DNA of 64,000 bases from Polynucleobacter kasalickyi (GTDB taxonomy: Bacteria; Pseudomonadota; Gammaproteobacteria; Burkholderiales; Burkholderiaceae). The translations under genes were made by a program, and so were the position numbers. Of this stretch, positions 7,903-16,135 are shown piece by piece (position 1 is the stretch's first letter; the number at the start of each line of letters is the position of its first letter). The stretch lies in assembly GCF_900176405.1 (NCBI RefSeq), contig NZ_FWXJ01000001.1:62001-126000 (forward strand), read 5' to 3'. The notes under the pieces were generated by a model. The model searched no databases. It was given only the letters and a program-made list of their open reading frames with translations, and was not told where the DNA came from.

Positions 7903-8877
7903 ATGTTAATTAATTGTGTTGCATATCAAAATGGCTACAAGATTGCTGAGATGCCCATTGATCAAATTAGTGATTATTTAGCAAAGCCAGAAGTCTTTGT
8001 CTGGGTAGCTTTATTTGAACCATCGATTGAAGAATTATCGGTGATGCAAACAGAATTCAAATTACATGATTTAGCTATTCAAGATGTTGTGCATGGTCAT
8101 CAACGGCCTAAAACGGAAGAATATGGTGAGGTTATTTTTTCAGTAGCCCAAATCGTGACGGTGTTACCCAATAAAAACTTGAAGGTTGGTGAACTGGATA
8201 TTTTTACCGGGCCCAATTTCATTCTTTCGGTTCGCTCGGGTAGTGACAAACCACTGTTAGGCGTTCGGGCTAGATGTGAGCAAGAACCTCATTTACTCGC
8301 CTTAGGTCCAGCCTATGTGTTGTATGCATTAGTCGATTATGTGGTGGATGAGTATTTTGACGTCATGGAAGATTTACGCTCTGAACTTGAGGAAATTGAA
8401 GCTGAAATTTTCATGAAAAGTAAGGGCCGTCAAAATATCGAGCGTCTTTATTACTTAAAACGCAAAGTTTCCACCTTGAAGCATGCGAGTGTTCCGCTGC
8501 GAGAAAAATTTAGTCACTTTAATGGTGGCAGAATCCCAGTCGTCCTCGCTCAGGCCCATCTCAACGAATATTTTAGAGATTTGAATGACCACTTAGCGAG
8601 AATTATTGATTTATTGGAGTCCATTGAAGATTCGATTTCGATGACAGTACAAGTGAATTTGTCACTCGTAACCATTGATGAGACGGAAATCACTAAGCGC
8701 TTAGCTGCATGGGCTGGAATTTTTGGACTAGCTACCAGTTTTGCTGGTATTTGGGGAATGAACTTTGAAAAGATGCCTGAATTACACTGGCAATTGGGAT
8801 ATCCAACAGCGCTGTTGATTATTTTTGGGGGCTGCTCATTGCTGTATTGGCGCTTCAAGAAAATTAAGTGGCTCTAA
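7903..8877 (+). CDS. corA: CorA family magnesium/cobalt transporter
   Basis: Pentameric inner-membrane channel for Mg2+ (and Co2+/Ni2+). The 324-residue product has the large acidic cytoplasmic domain with a long coiled helix (about 150-260). Two C-terminal membrane helices follow, the first ending in the selectivity signature G285-M286-N287 (IWGMNFEKMP). The C-terminus ends in basic residues (RFKKIKWL). I start at the ATG at 7903, preceded by AAGGCG; the longer reading from a TTG at 7816 overlaps the upstream terminator and adds unrelated residues. It appears monocistronic. Confidence 0.92.
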   Translation: MLINCVAYQNGYKIAEMPIDQISDYLAKPEVFVWVALFEPSIEELSVMQTEFKLHDLAIQDVVHGHQRPKTEEYGEVIFSVAQIVTVLPNKNLKVGELDIFTGPNFILSVRSGSDKPLLGVRARCEQEPHLLALGPAYVLYALVDYVVDEYFDVMEDLRSELEEIEAEIFMKSKGRQNIERLYYLKRKVSTLKHASVPLREKFSHFNGGRIPVVLAQAHLNEYFRDLNDHLARIIDLLESIEDSISMTVQVNLSLVTIDETEITKRLAAWAGIFGLATSFAGIWGMNFEKMPELHWQLGYPTALLIIFGGCSLLYWRFKKIKWL

Positions 8878-8972
8878 TCTTGGTTTTAGAGATTGCAAGG
8901 CGGTTGTCTCAATAATTCGGCAAGCACGAAATTACTTTTGATAAGATAGAGCCATCCCTTAACGAATACAAG

Positions 8973-9548
8973 ATGGGTTTCCCGATGAGCAAAACCAAAC
9001 GATTTCCACAGCTTTCCCTTGAACAACTCGATCCTGCCGCTCAGGAGCTCGGTAAAGAAATCTTAGCGATTTCTAGCGTAGGTTTAGGTGGACCTTATAA
9101 CGTTATGTTGAGAAGTCCGGTGTTTGCACAGCGCATGAAAAGCTTGCTCGATTATTTACGCTTTAATTCGTCTATATCGACACGAATTAACGAGTTTGCG
9201 ATTCTCATTCAGGCCAGAATCTGGACCTCCCAAGTAGAGTGGTATGCGCATTATCCACTCGCTTTAAAAGCCGGCTTAGCGCAATCGGTCGCAGATGATT
9301 TGAAAGCCAATATTCGTCCTAGAAATATGCAAGCCGATGAGGCAATTGCTTACGATGTTTGTATGCAGATGTGTCAAAATCATCAAATTAGTGATGAGTT
9401 ATTTGCTCAGGCAAAAGAAATACTCGGTGAGCAACAATTAGTGGATTTAATTGCTGTAACTGGCACCTACGTGACGGTTGCCATGTTACTTAGCCTAGGT
9501 GAAGAGCCGATTCCCGCAGGAAAACCATTGCCATTTCCAGAGAAATAA
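8973..9548 (+). CDS. Carboxymuconolactone decarboxylase family protein
   Basis: A 191-residue all-helical cytoplasmic protein. The core GPYNVMLRSPVFAQRMKSLLDYLRFNSSISTRINEFAIL and the segment WTSQVEWYAHYPLALKAGL match the CMD superfamily. The C-x2-C redox pair of the AhpD branch is absent; W-T-S-Q-V-E-W-x-A-H occupies its place. The protein is therefore unlikely to be a thiol peroxidase reductase and may be a decarboxylase-like or unassigned enzyme. Either ATG at 8973 or ATG at 8985 could be used. The PaiB-like gene follows after 9 bp, suggesting cotranscription. Confidence 0.8.
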   Translation: MGFPMSKTKRFPQLSLEQLDPAAQELGKEILAISSVGLGGPYNVMLRSPVFAQRMKSLLDYLRFNSSISTRINEFAILIQARIWTSQVEWYAHYPLALKAGLAQSVADDLKANIRPRNMQADEAIAYDVCMQMCQNHQISDELFAQAKEILGEQQLVDLIAVTGTYVTVAMLLSLGEEPIPAGKPLPFPEK

Positions 9549-9557
9549 TTCTTCACG

Positions 9558-10241
9558 ATGTATCAGCCCGGTCATTTTGCGCAGCAGGATATTCAGTTGT
9601 TGCAAGCCCATATCCAGGAGTATCCCTTTGGTACTTTAGCAACCGCTTTAGACGGGTTGCCCCAAATGAATCACTTACCGTTTTATTATGACTTGGCTAG
9701 CAATTGTTTACAGGCCCATATTCCTAAAGTAAATCCCTTATTTGCGCAAGTACAGCAGTGGTTGCAGCGATCATCGACACCCACTGAGGTAAGCGCTGAG
9801 TTACCCGTTTTAGTCGCCTTTCAGGGGCCCGATGCTTACATTACGCCCAGTTGGTATCCTTCTAAAAAAGAGCATGGCAAGGTGGTACCTACCTGGAACT
9901 ATACCGTTGTGCATGTTACGGGGCGCTTACGGATCACTCAAGATCCAGAATGGTTAACCCAACACTTGACGCAACTCACAAATCAACAAGAACCAACACG
10001 TAATTCGACCTGGGAGATGTCCGACGCGCCGGCTGAATATACCGAGGGCATGATGCGCGTCCTGTGTGGACTCGAAATTGCCGTGGATCACATCGTCGGC
10101 AAATATAAAGTCAGTCAGAACCGGCAACCACAAGACCAGCAAGGGGTCTTAGAGCATCTTCAGAAAAGTGAGCAATGGCATGATCGTCAATTAGCAAACT
10201 TGACCATGCAGGTAAATCGTAAAACAGATAATGGCAATTAA
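9558..10241 (+). CDS. PaiB-like FMN-binding protein
   Basis: A 227-residue protein of the PaiB / FMN-binding negative transcriptional regulator family. It has a split-barrel flavin fold, visible as MYQPGHFA at the start, FGTLATA, MNHLPFYYD, the hallmark YITPSWYPSKKEHGKVVPTWNYTVVHVTG (about 96-124) and GLEIAVDHIVGKYKVSQNR. PaiB was described in Bacillus as a repressor of sporulation and protease genes; in proteobacteria the role is unclear and may be that of a flavin reductase-like enzyme. It follows the CMD-family gene by 9 bp and is convergent with the MFS gene. Confidence 0.85.
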   Translation: MYQPGHFAQQDIQLLQAHIQEYPFGTLATALDGLPQMNHLPFYYDLASNCLQAHIPKVNPLFAQVQQWLQRSSTPTEVSAELPVLVAFQGPDAYITPSWYPSKKEHGKVVPTWNYTVVHVTGRLRITQDPEWLTQHLTQLTNQQEPTRNSTWEMSDAPAEYTEGMMRVLCGLEIAVDHIVGKYKVSQNRQPQDQQGVLEHLQKSEQWHDRQLANLTMQVNRKTDNGN

Positions 10242-10256
10242 GGCTAACTAGAGCGC

Positions 10257-11873
10257 TTAATGATGCAGAGGAGCTGCGACGCGGCGGGTCACTTTAGGTG
10301 GGGTTTTAGCCCTATGAAAGCTAAATCGCTCATCTTGTAAATTTAAATCATTGGTCGTGAAGCGATCAAAGCGCCTTAAGTAGTCTGCCCATGTTTCGAA
10401 AATAAAGTACTCCAAACACTTTCCTTCTTGCTCGGCATCTTCAAAGAAACTCCATGAGACAGCACCTTGTCTTAAGCGCGCATCCCGAGATTTTTTCATC
10501 ACAGTCTGAAATTCAAACATATCCTTAGGATTAATTTGATACTCCACGGAAATCATCACTGGGCCAGCAGTATGCTCAATATCACGATCTGGCATCGGAT
10601 GCTCAATCGGACAAACCGGGGTTAAGTCTTCTTCATTACCCCCTTCGAGTTTAAGGTGATTGGTAAACAAGACCGAAATGATGCCAAAGGCGGAGCCAGT
10701 GATAACGGCCGTAGTAACCGAAGTATGCTCAGCCAGTTTGCCCCAAACAGCTGCGCCCAGAGCACTACCACCCATGAGTGACATCTGAAAAATAGACATA
10801 CCACGTGCTCGAATCCAACTTGGTAAGGCTAACTGGGCAGAAATAGAGATCGAGTTAGCGGTAATAATCCATGAAGCACCACTGAGCATCATAATCGGTG
10901 CCGAGAACCAAACGTTTGGAACAAGTACTACGCCAATCGAAGTGGCTGCTTGCAAAATTTGCCCAAATGATACTAACTGGTTACGGTCATAACGACGTCG
11001 CAGTTTGGGTAATTGTGAGGCCGAGAAGATAGCACCTATGCCTAAGCAGGACAACATAATCGTAAAGGTTTGGGCATTCCCGTTAAAGTGATCTTTAGCG
11101 ATCACGGGCAGTAAAGCAAGTAGGGCAGAAGACTGGACGAAAAATAAGAAAATACGAATCAACACGGCGCGCATTCGCATGGATGATTTTACGTATTGAA
11201 TCCCAACGCGCATGGCACCAAAAAACCGCTCACCCGGTAAGGAGGAAATATTCGATTGATATTTCCAGCGCATGATTAAAAAAGTACAACCAAGCGACAA
11301 AATCATATTGAGTGCAAATACATACTCTGTTCCTGCACTAGCGATTAAGGCCCCAGCGACTAGTGGACCAATAATCCGTGAGGCATTCATGGCAACTGCA
11401 TTCAGTGCAAGCGCTGCAGGTAATTGTTCACGTCCGACCAAATCTGGCACAATGGCGGCGAAAACAGGCCAACGCATGGCGAGCCCAATACCGTTCGTAA
11501 AAGTCAAAAATAGGAGTAAGGAGGCATTCAAAGAATCCGTAAAGGTCAAAAAGCATAAAAGAGCCGCATTGAGAGCTATCCAAATTTGGGTAACAACAAA
11601 ATAATTTTTTCGGTTCAGAATATCAGCAAAAGCACCACTCGGGATGCCTAATAAGAAGACGGGTAAATTAGATGCCGTCTGGATGAGTGCGACTAATGTG
11701 GCCGACTTGGATAATGTGGTCATCATCCAAGAGGCTGCGACATCGTTCATCCACATACAAATGTTGGAAGTCATCCATGCGAGCCAAAGCATAAAGAACA
11801 CATGATTTTTTAATGGCATCCACCAACGTTCTTGTTGTATCGTGATGGCGGAAGTTTGATCGGTTGTGTTCAA
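10257..11873 (-). CDS. MFS transporter with C-terminal ABM-like domain (MFS_3/EntS-like)
   Basis: A 538-residue protein. Residues 1-400 form about twelve membrane helices with major facilitator features of the EntS-like exporter branch (WMTSNICMWMNDVAASWMMT, GIPSGAFADILNRKN, RIIGPLVAGALI). After a polar linker, residues 430-520 (PVMISVEYQINPKDMFEFQTVM to WADYLRRFDRFTTND) resemble the antibiotic-biosynthesis-monooxygenase-like ferredoxin fold. This tail is known in MFS_3 proteins. It probably exports a small molecule by proton antiport; the cytosolic tail may bind ligand. It reads divergently from the amidase gene 104 bp away. Confidence 0.85.
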   Translation of the reverse strand: MNTTDQTSAITIQQERWWMPLKNHVFFMLWLAWMTSNICMWMNDVAASWMMTTLSKSATLVALIQTASNLPVFLLGIPSGAFADILNRKNYFVVTQIWIALNAALLCFLTFTDSLNASLLLFLTFTNGIGLAMRWPVFAAIVPDLVGREQLPAALALNAVAMNASRIIGPLVAGALIASAGTEYVFALNMILSLGCTFLIMRWKYQSNISSLPGERFFGAMRVGIQYVKSSMRMRAVLIRIFLFFVQSSALLALLPVIAKDHFNGNAQTFTIMLSCLGIGAIFSASQLPKLRRRYDRNQLVSFGQILQAATSIGVVLVPNVWFSAPIMMLSGASWIITANSISISAQLALPSWIRARGMSIFQMSLMGGSALGAAVWGKLAEHTSVTTAVITGSAFGIISVLFTNHLKLEGGNEEDLTPVCPIEHPMPDRDIEHTAGPVMISVEYQINPKDMFEFQTVMKKSRDARLRQGAVSWSFFEDAEQEGKCLEYFIFETWADYLRRFDRFTTNDLNLQDERFSFHRAKTPPKVTRRVAAPLHH

Positions 11874-11976
11874 TGGAAGTATTTATAAAAATGAACTCTT
11901 ATTTTAATGTTTCTTAATAATTATGTTAAAAATGATAAGAATTAAATTTCATTAACCTGAATATAGTCATTATCTT

Positions 11977-13425
11977 ATGCCACAAAGCCCAATTACTCAA
12001 CTGAGTGCCGTTGATTTATCCGTACAGATTGCCAATAAAAACCTCTCTTGTGTTGAGGTGATGCAAGCCTACCTTGCCCAAATTGACCGCTTCAACCCCC
12101 AGGTGAATGCGATTGTATCTGCGGTCGACAGTGAGTCGTTACTCCAGCAGGCCCAAGAAAAAGATCAAGAGTTGGCCAGGGGAAGATATTTTGGTTGCTT
12201 ACATGGCTTACCTATGGCCCCCAAAGATTTAACGGCAACCAAAGGAATTGCCACTACTTTAGGTTCACCCTTGTTAAAAAATCAAACGAATCTATCCGAC
12301 TCTTTAATGGTAGAACGATTACGGCAAAGTGGCGCTATTTTGATTGGCAAAACTAATGTGCCAGAGTTTGGCTTAGGTTCTCATACCTACAATAAGCTGT
12401 TTGGGACCACCCTCAATGCCTATGATTTGACAAAATCAGCGGGTGGCAGTAGTGGCGGTGCCGCGGTGAGTTTGGCTTTAAATATGTTGCCAGTAGCTGA
12501 TGGTAGTGATTTTGGTGGTTCTTTACGCAATCCCGCCGCTTGGAATAATGTCTATGGGATGCGTCCCTCACGTGGGCGGGTGCCAGCAATCAGTCCAGAA
12601 TTATTTTATGATCATTTTTCTACGGAAGGGCCGATGGCAAGAAATGTGCAGGATTTAGCAATGCTGTTATCCATTCAATCAGGCTATGATGCGCGTGTGC
12701 CCTTATCGCTCACTGAGGATCCGAAAGTATTTACAGGGAATTTAGAAACTTCGGTTGCTGGAAAAAAAATTGCTTGGCTGGGGAATTATCAAAATTATTT
12801 ACCCATGGAAGAGGGCTTACTCGATGCCTTAGAGGCTTCTTTCTCCTATTTTAAAGATCTGCAGGTGCAAGTCGAGCCAGCCCAAGTGAACTTTCCTTTG
12901 GAACAATTGTGGGAGTGCTGGTTAGTCCTGCGCGCCTTCATTACGGGTGGCAAACTCGGTAGTTTGTATCAAACACCAGCCAATCGCGAGCTGATGAAAC
13001 CAGAAGCGATTTGGGAAATTGAACAGTCGCTCCAATATTCTGCTGTAGATGTTTACCAAGCCTCGGTAAAAAGATCCAATTGGTACCGTGCTATTACCCA
13101 ATTATTTGGACAGTATGATTATTTGTTATTACCTGCTGCGCAAGTGATGCCGTTTGATACAGCGATGGACTGGCCAAAAAACATCGCTGGTAAAACGATG
13201 GATACCTACCATCGTTGGATGGAGGTAGTGATAGGGCCAACCATGGCGGGGTTACCAGTGCTAGCGATTCCGGCCGGTAGTTTGCATGGTTTGCCCATTG
13301 GCTTTCAGCTCATTGGTAAACCACAAGCTGAATTAGACTTGCTGCATTTAGGCTATGCTTGGCAACAAGCAACGCCGTATTTACAGAATCGACCTAGTAT
13401 TTTAAGTGAAGGATTTAGGCAGTAA
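11977..13425 (+). CDS. Amidase signature family amidohydrolase
   Basis: A 482-residue cytoplasmic hydrolase of the amidase signature family, cleaving a carboxamide to acid and ammonia. The Ser-cisSer-Lys triad is visible as K83 (PMAPKDLTA), S158 (SAGGSSGGAA) and S182 (DGSDFGGSLRNPAAW). The canonical segment usually has G-T/S-D-x-G-G-S, so this site is intact. The C-terminal GPTMAGLPVLAIPAG-LPIGFQLIG is also typical. Homologues include aryl and aliphatic amidases and indoleacetamide hydrolases, so the substrate is open. It lies between two MFS exporter genes facing away from or toward it. The ATG at 11977 lacks a strong ribosome site. Confidence 0.9.
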   Translation: MPQSPITQLSAVDLSVQIANKNLSCVEVMQAYLAQIDRFNPQVNAIVSAVDSESLLQQAQEKDQELARGRYFGCLHGLPMAPKDLTATKGIATTLGSPLLKNQTNLSDSLMVERLRQSGAILIGKTNVPEFGLGSHTYNKLFGTTLNAYDLTKSAGGSSGGAAVSLALNMLPVADGSDFGGSLRNPAAWNNVYGMRPSRGRVPAISPELFYDHFSTEGPMARNVQDLAMLLSIQSGYDARVPLSLTEDPKVFTGNLETSVAGKKIAWLGNYQNYLPMEEGLLDALEASFSYFKDLQVQVEPAQVNFPLEQLWECWLVLRAFITGGKLGSLYQTPANRELMKPEAIWEIEQSLQYSAVDVYQASVKRSNWYRAITQLFGQYDYLLLPAAQVMPFDTAMDWPKNIAGKTMDTYHRWMEVVIGPTMAGLPVLAIPAGSLHGLPIGFQLIGKPQAELDLLHLGYAWQQATPYLQNRPSILSEGFRQ

Positions 13426-13434
13426 AGAGCGCTA

Positions 13435-14721
13435 TTATTTTTGACTAGTGATGGCATTCAAGAGCTGGTGGCGATACAGTAAGTACACGATTACCGCCAT
13501 CAGTGACAGGGTTGCTATGCCTAAGGAGAAGTGGATGCCAATCCAGCCACCGACCACGCCGACCGTTACTCCCGAACCAATTCGTAGTCCCATCGAAGCC
13601 ATATTAAACAGTCCAATCACACGCCCACGAATCGCCGTCGGCGCATTCGTTTGTACAATCGACTGGGCCATGGAGTTAAAAGATAATTCAAAGAAACCAC
13701 ACATGAAGAGCAATAAGATGGCTAGTAAGTAATGGCCGTTGACGGCAAAACTAAATAAAGTTGCACACCATGCCAGAGCCAATAACAGCGCAGTCCTAGG
13801 ATGTGGCTTTAATAAACCGCGACTCTCAAGTAAGATCCCAGCAAACAGTGCTCCCCCTGCATCAGCAGCCAGTAAGAGGCTATATAAAACACCGGGGTTG
13901 CCATGTCCTAGGCCTTCGGCAAAGGCCGGCATTTGTGCTTGATAACTATTCCCGACGAGTAGGGAGGTAAAACAACACAATAAGATCATGATGGCAATCG
14001 GCTTGATGGGCTTCACATCTTTAATGGTTTGAATAATATCGGAAAGACCTTTCACGGCTCTTTTCATGGGCGGCTCACCAATACGATACTTGGGGCCATA
14101 AGGAGCGCTCATTAACCAAATGAGGGCCGGTAAATAAATGAGGATATTCCACAGTAGTCCGTACTTAGGACCCGCCGTGAGCATAAAAAATCCACCCACT
14201 GCAGGACCAATCAATAAGCCTAAATAGCGACCGGTTGCCAGAATACGGATAGCGCTTGGTAGTGTTTGAGGATCAACAATGTCGTACAACAAAATTTGAC
14301 TAATAATCAGCCAAAAGACCCCTGAGAAACCGTGTAAGACCAAGAGGGTCATCGCACTCCAGACTTCAACGGTATCGGTGATAAATAAATACGCCCAACC
14401 TGCCGAACAAATAATAAATAAGCTGACACCAATTTGAATCAATCTTCTCGGATCGAAACGATCTGCTAAAGCACCTGCGGGTACTGAGAACAATAAAAAA
14501 GGCAGCCAATGAGAGAAAACCGCAAAACCACCTAATTCAGGGGAGTGAAATTTCTGAAAGATCATCCAATAGCTGATCACATGTTCTACATTGTCCGCCA
14601 TCATGACGAGCATAAAGGTCAGCAGATGCCATCTAAATCCAGCAATTTTTAGAGCATTTAAAGACAGCTTGGGTGGGGCTGTAGGGTTTGGTGGTGTTGA
14701 AGGCGAAGTAGTTGTATTCAT
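13435..14721 (-). CDS. MFS transporter (EntS-like)
   Basis: A 428-residue inner-membrane protein with about twelve hydrophobic helices and MFS landmarks: VPAGALADRFDPRRL after the second helix, RYLGLLIGPAVGGFFML in the centre, and APTAIRGRVIGLFNMASMGLRIGSGVTVG in the second half. It belongs to the same exporter branch as the larger MFS protein at 10257-11873 but lacks its extra C-terminal domain. The gene ends 9 bp from the convergent amidase stop. A role in efflux is inferred; the substrate is unknown. Confidence 0.85.
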   Translation of the reverse strand: MNTTTSPSTPPNPTAPPKLSLNALKIAGFRWHLLTFMLVMMADNVEHVISYWMIFQKFHSPELGGFAVFSHWLPFLLFSVPAGALADRFDPRRLIQIGVSLFIICSAGWAYLFITDTVEVWSAMTLLVLHGFSGVFWLIISQILLYDIVDPQTLPSAIRILATGRYLGLLIGPAVGGFFMLTAGPKYGLLWNILIYLPALIWLMSAPYGPKYRIGEPPMKRAVKGLSDIIQTIKDVKPIKPIAIMILLCCFTSLLVGNSYQAQMPAFAEGLGHGNPGVLYSLLLAADAGGALFAGILLESRGLLKPHPRTALLLALAWCATLFSFAVNGHYLLAILLLFMCGFFELSFNSMAQSIVQTNAPTAIRGRVIGLFNMASMGLRIGSGVTVGVVGGWIGIHFSLGIATLSLMAVIVYLLYRHQLLNAITSQK

Positions 14722-14775
14722 TAATCTAGTTTAACGGAATGTGTTGTCGCTCAAATGAACTAGAGTGATCTCATT

Positions 14776-14809
14776 CAGTGCATCATTGAGATGGGCAGAG
14801 GATGCACTG
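14776..14809. terminator. Hairpin downstream of the first Bug gene
   Basis: CAGTGCATC (14776-14784) pairs perfectly with GATGCACTG (14801-14809). On the forward strand it is followed by ATTTTT. The adjacent Bug gene ends at 14824 on the reverse strand, so it probably terminates that transcript although the better T-run lies on the other strand. Confidence 0.45.
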
Positions 14810-14823
14810 ATTTTTATCAGGGA

Positions 14824-15810
14824 TTATTCAGGTTTGATATTTTTTGACTTGATAATTTTCGCCATTTTTACAACTTCATCGTTTAAAAATTTTGCGCTGT
14901 CTTGCGGATTACTTCCCACCCCTTCAAGTCCCAGAGCATCAAAGCGCGCTTTAATATCAGGGGAGTTCACGGCTTTTTGAGTTTCCAGCGCAACCCTTTG
15001 CACAATTTCCTTAGGCGTACCTGCAGTCGTGAGAATCATTGACCATGTTGAAGATTCAATATCGGGGCCACCCGCTTCTAGCATCGTTGGCACTTCACTT
15101 GCGCCAGGAATCCGTTTATTGGACATCACCGCAATGGCCCGAATGCGACCGTTACGTACCTGTGGCATGAGGGTTGGAGCCGTATCAATGAATACCTGAA
15201 TATTATTGCCAATCAAATCTTGCAACGCTAATGCAGAACCTTTATAAGGTGCATGCACCATATCAATATCCGTTGTTAATTTCAGTAGCTCAGTTGCCAT
15301 ATGGGCGGCAGCACCAATCCCAGAGGATCCATAAGTAATTTTTCCGGGATTCGCCTTGGCGTAGGCGACCAATTCTTTGACGTCCTTCACAGGTAGATTG
15401 TTATTCACTGTGATTAATAGAGGTGTAATACCAATCAAACTAACGGGGGTGAGACTTTTCAGTGGGTCAAAATTTAAGGTGCCGGCATAAAGGGTTGGAT
15501 TGACCGAGTGGGCGGCAAGTACCGTAACGAAGTTATAACCATCGGCTGGTGCTTTCGCTACAAATTCTGAACCAATGAGCGCATTTGCTCCGGGTTTATT
15601 TTCAATAACGATGGTCCAACCCGTGTTTTCTGCAATTTTTTTGGTAATAATGCGCGTGGAGGTATCACTGAGTCCACCAGGGGCGTAGGGGACGACCCAA
15701 CGAATCGGCTTACTTGGCCAATTTTTATCTTCATTATTTTGCCCAAATGCAGTAGTGCTGCCGAGAAGAGAAATAGAGAGTAGGGCAGATGTAAATAAAT
15801 TTTTGAACAC
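14824..15810 (-). CDS. Bug/TctC family tripartite tricarboxylate transporter substrate-binding protein
   Basis: A 328-residue periplasmic binding protein with a cleavable Sec signal (MFKNLFTSALLSISLLGSTTAFG). Family landmarks follow in order: WPSKPIRWVVPYAPGGLSDTSTRI, VIENKPGANALIGSEFV, PADGYNF, YGSSGIGAAAHMATELL, MVHAPYKGSA, and AGTPKEIVQRV. Bug proteins bind carboxylates by two water-bridged loops; the conserved ligand-loop aspartate in GGLSD is present. It stands apart from the later Bug cluster and has no TctA/TctB partner nearby. A long palindrome (15861-15906) upstream may control it. Confidence 0.9.
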   Translation of the reverse strand: MFKNLFTSALLSISLLGSTTAFGQNNEDKNWPSKPIRWVVPYAPGGLSDTSTRIITKKIAENTGWTIVIENKPGANALIGSEFVAKAPADGYNFVTVLAAHSVNPTLYAGTLNFDPLKSLTPVSLIGITPLLITVNNNLPVKDVKELVAYAKANPGKITYGSSGIGAAAHMATELLKLTTDIDMVHAPYKGSALALQDLIGNNIQVFIDTAPTLMPQVRNGRIRAIAVMSNKRIPGASEVPTMLEAGGPDIESSTWSMILTTAGTPKEIVQRVALETQKAVNSPDIKARFDALGLEGVGSNPQDSAKFLNDEVVKMAKIIKSKNIKPE

Positions 15811-16135
15811 AGAAACCTCGGAAATGAAGATGATGAAGACAATACCTTAATCTAAAGCGAATTACTCAATTTTAGCAATAGGTGATATTACTGCTTCTTG
15901 AGTAATCGTTTTTAAAAGAACACTTTGTTGTTGGCATGCTATCAGTTTCTTCATGGTTATCGGTAGCTTTCCTCTCATCCTCTTCAAATTTACTGGATGC
16001 AGACGTCTGCTTGGCTGAAAAAACAATGCTTAGCTAAAAAACAGGTTAATACAAATATAATGAACCTTGTTCTAAATTCTAAATTGCATTCCGGTTTTGA
16101 GGAATCCTACTTTATCCATGTAAATAGACCTAATC
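15811..16135. other. Divergent intergenic region between a Bug gene and the acyltransferase gene
   Basis: About 325 bases without a credible gene. Besides the inverted repeat at 15861-15906, it contains a perfect 12-base palindrome GCAGACGTCTGC at 15999-16010. Overlapping open frames on both strands have no protein-like composition. It presumably holds both promoters. Confidence 0.5.
15861..15906. promoter_or_regulatory. Inverted repeat in the divergent promoter region
   Basis: ATTACTCAA (15861-15869) and TTGAGTAAT (15898-15906) form perfect 9-base arms with a 28-base spacer, about 50 bp before the reverse-strand Bug gene. The spacing could suit a dimeric activator or repressor binding two sites. 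Function is inferred only from symmetry. Confidence 0.35.
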
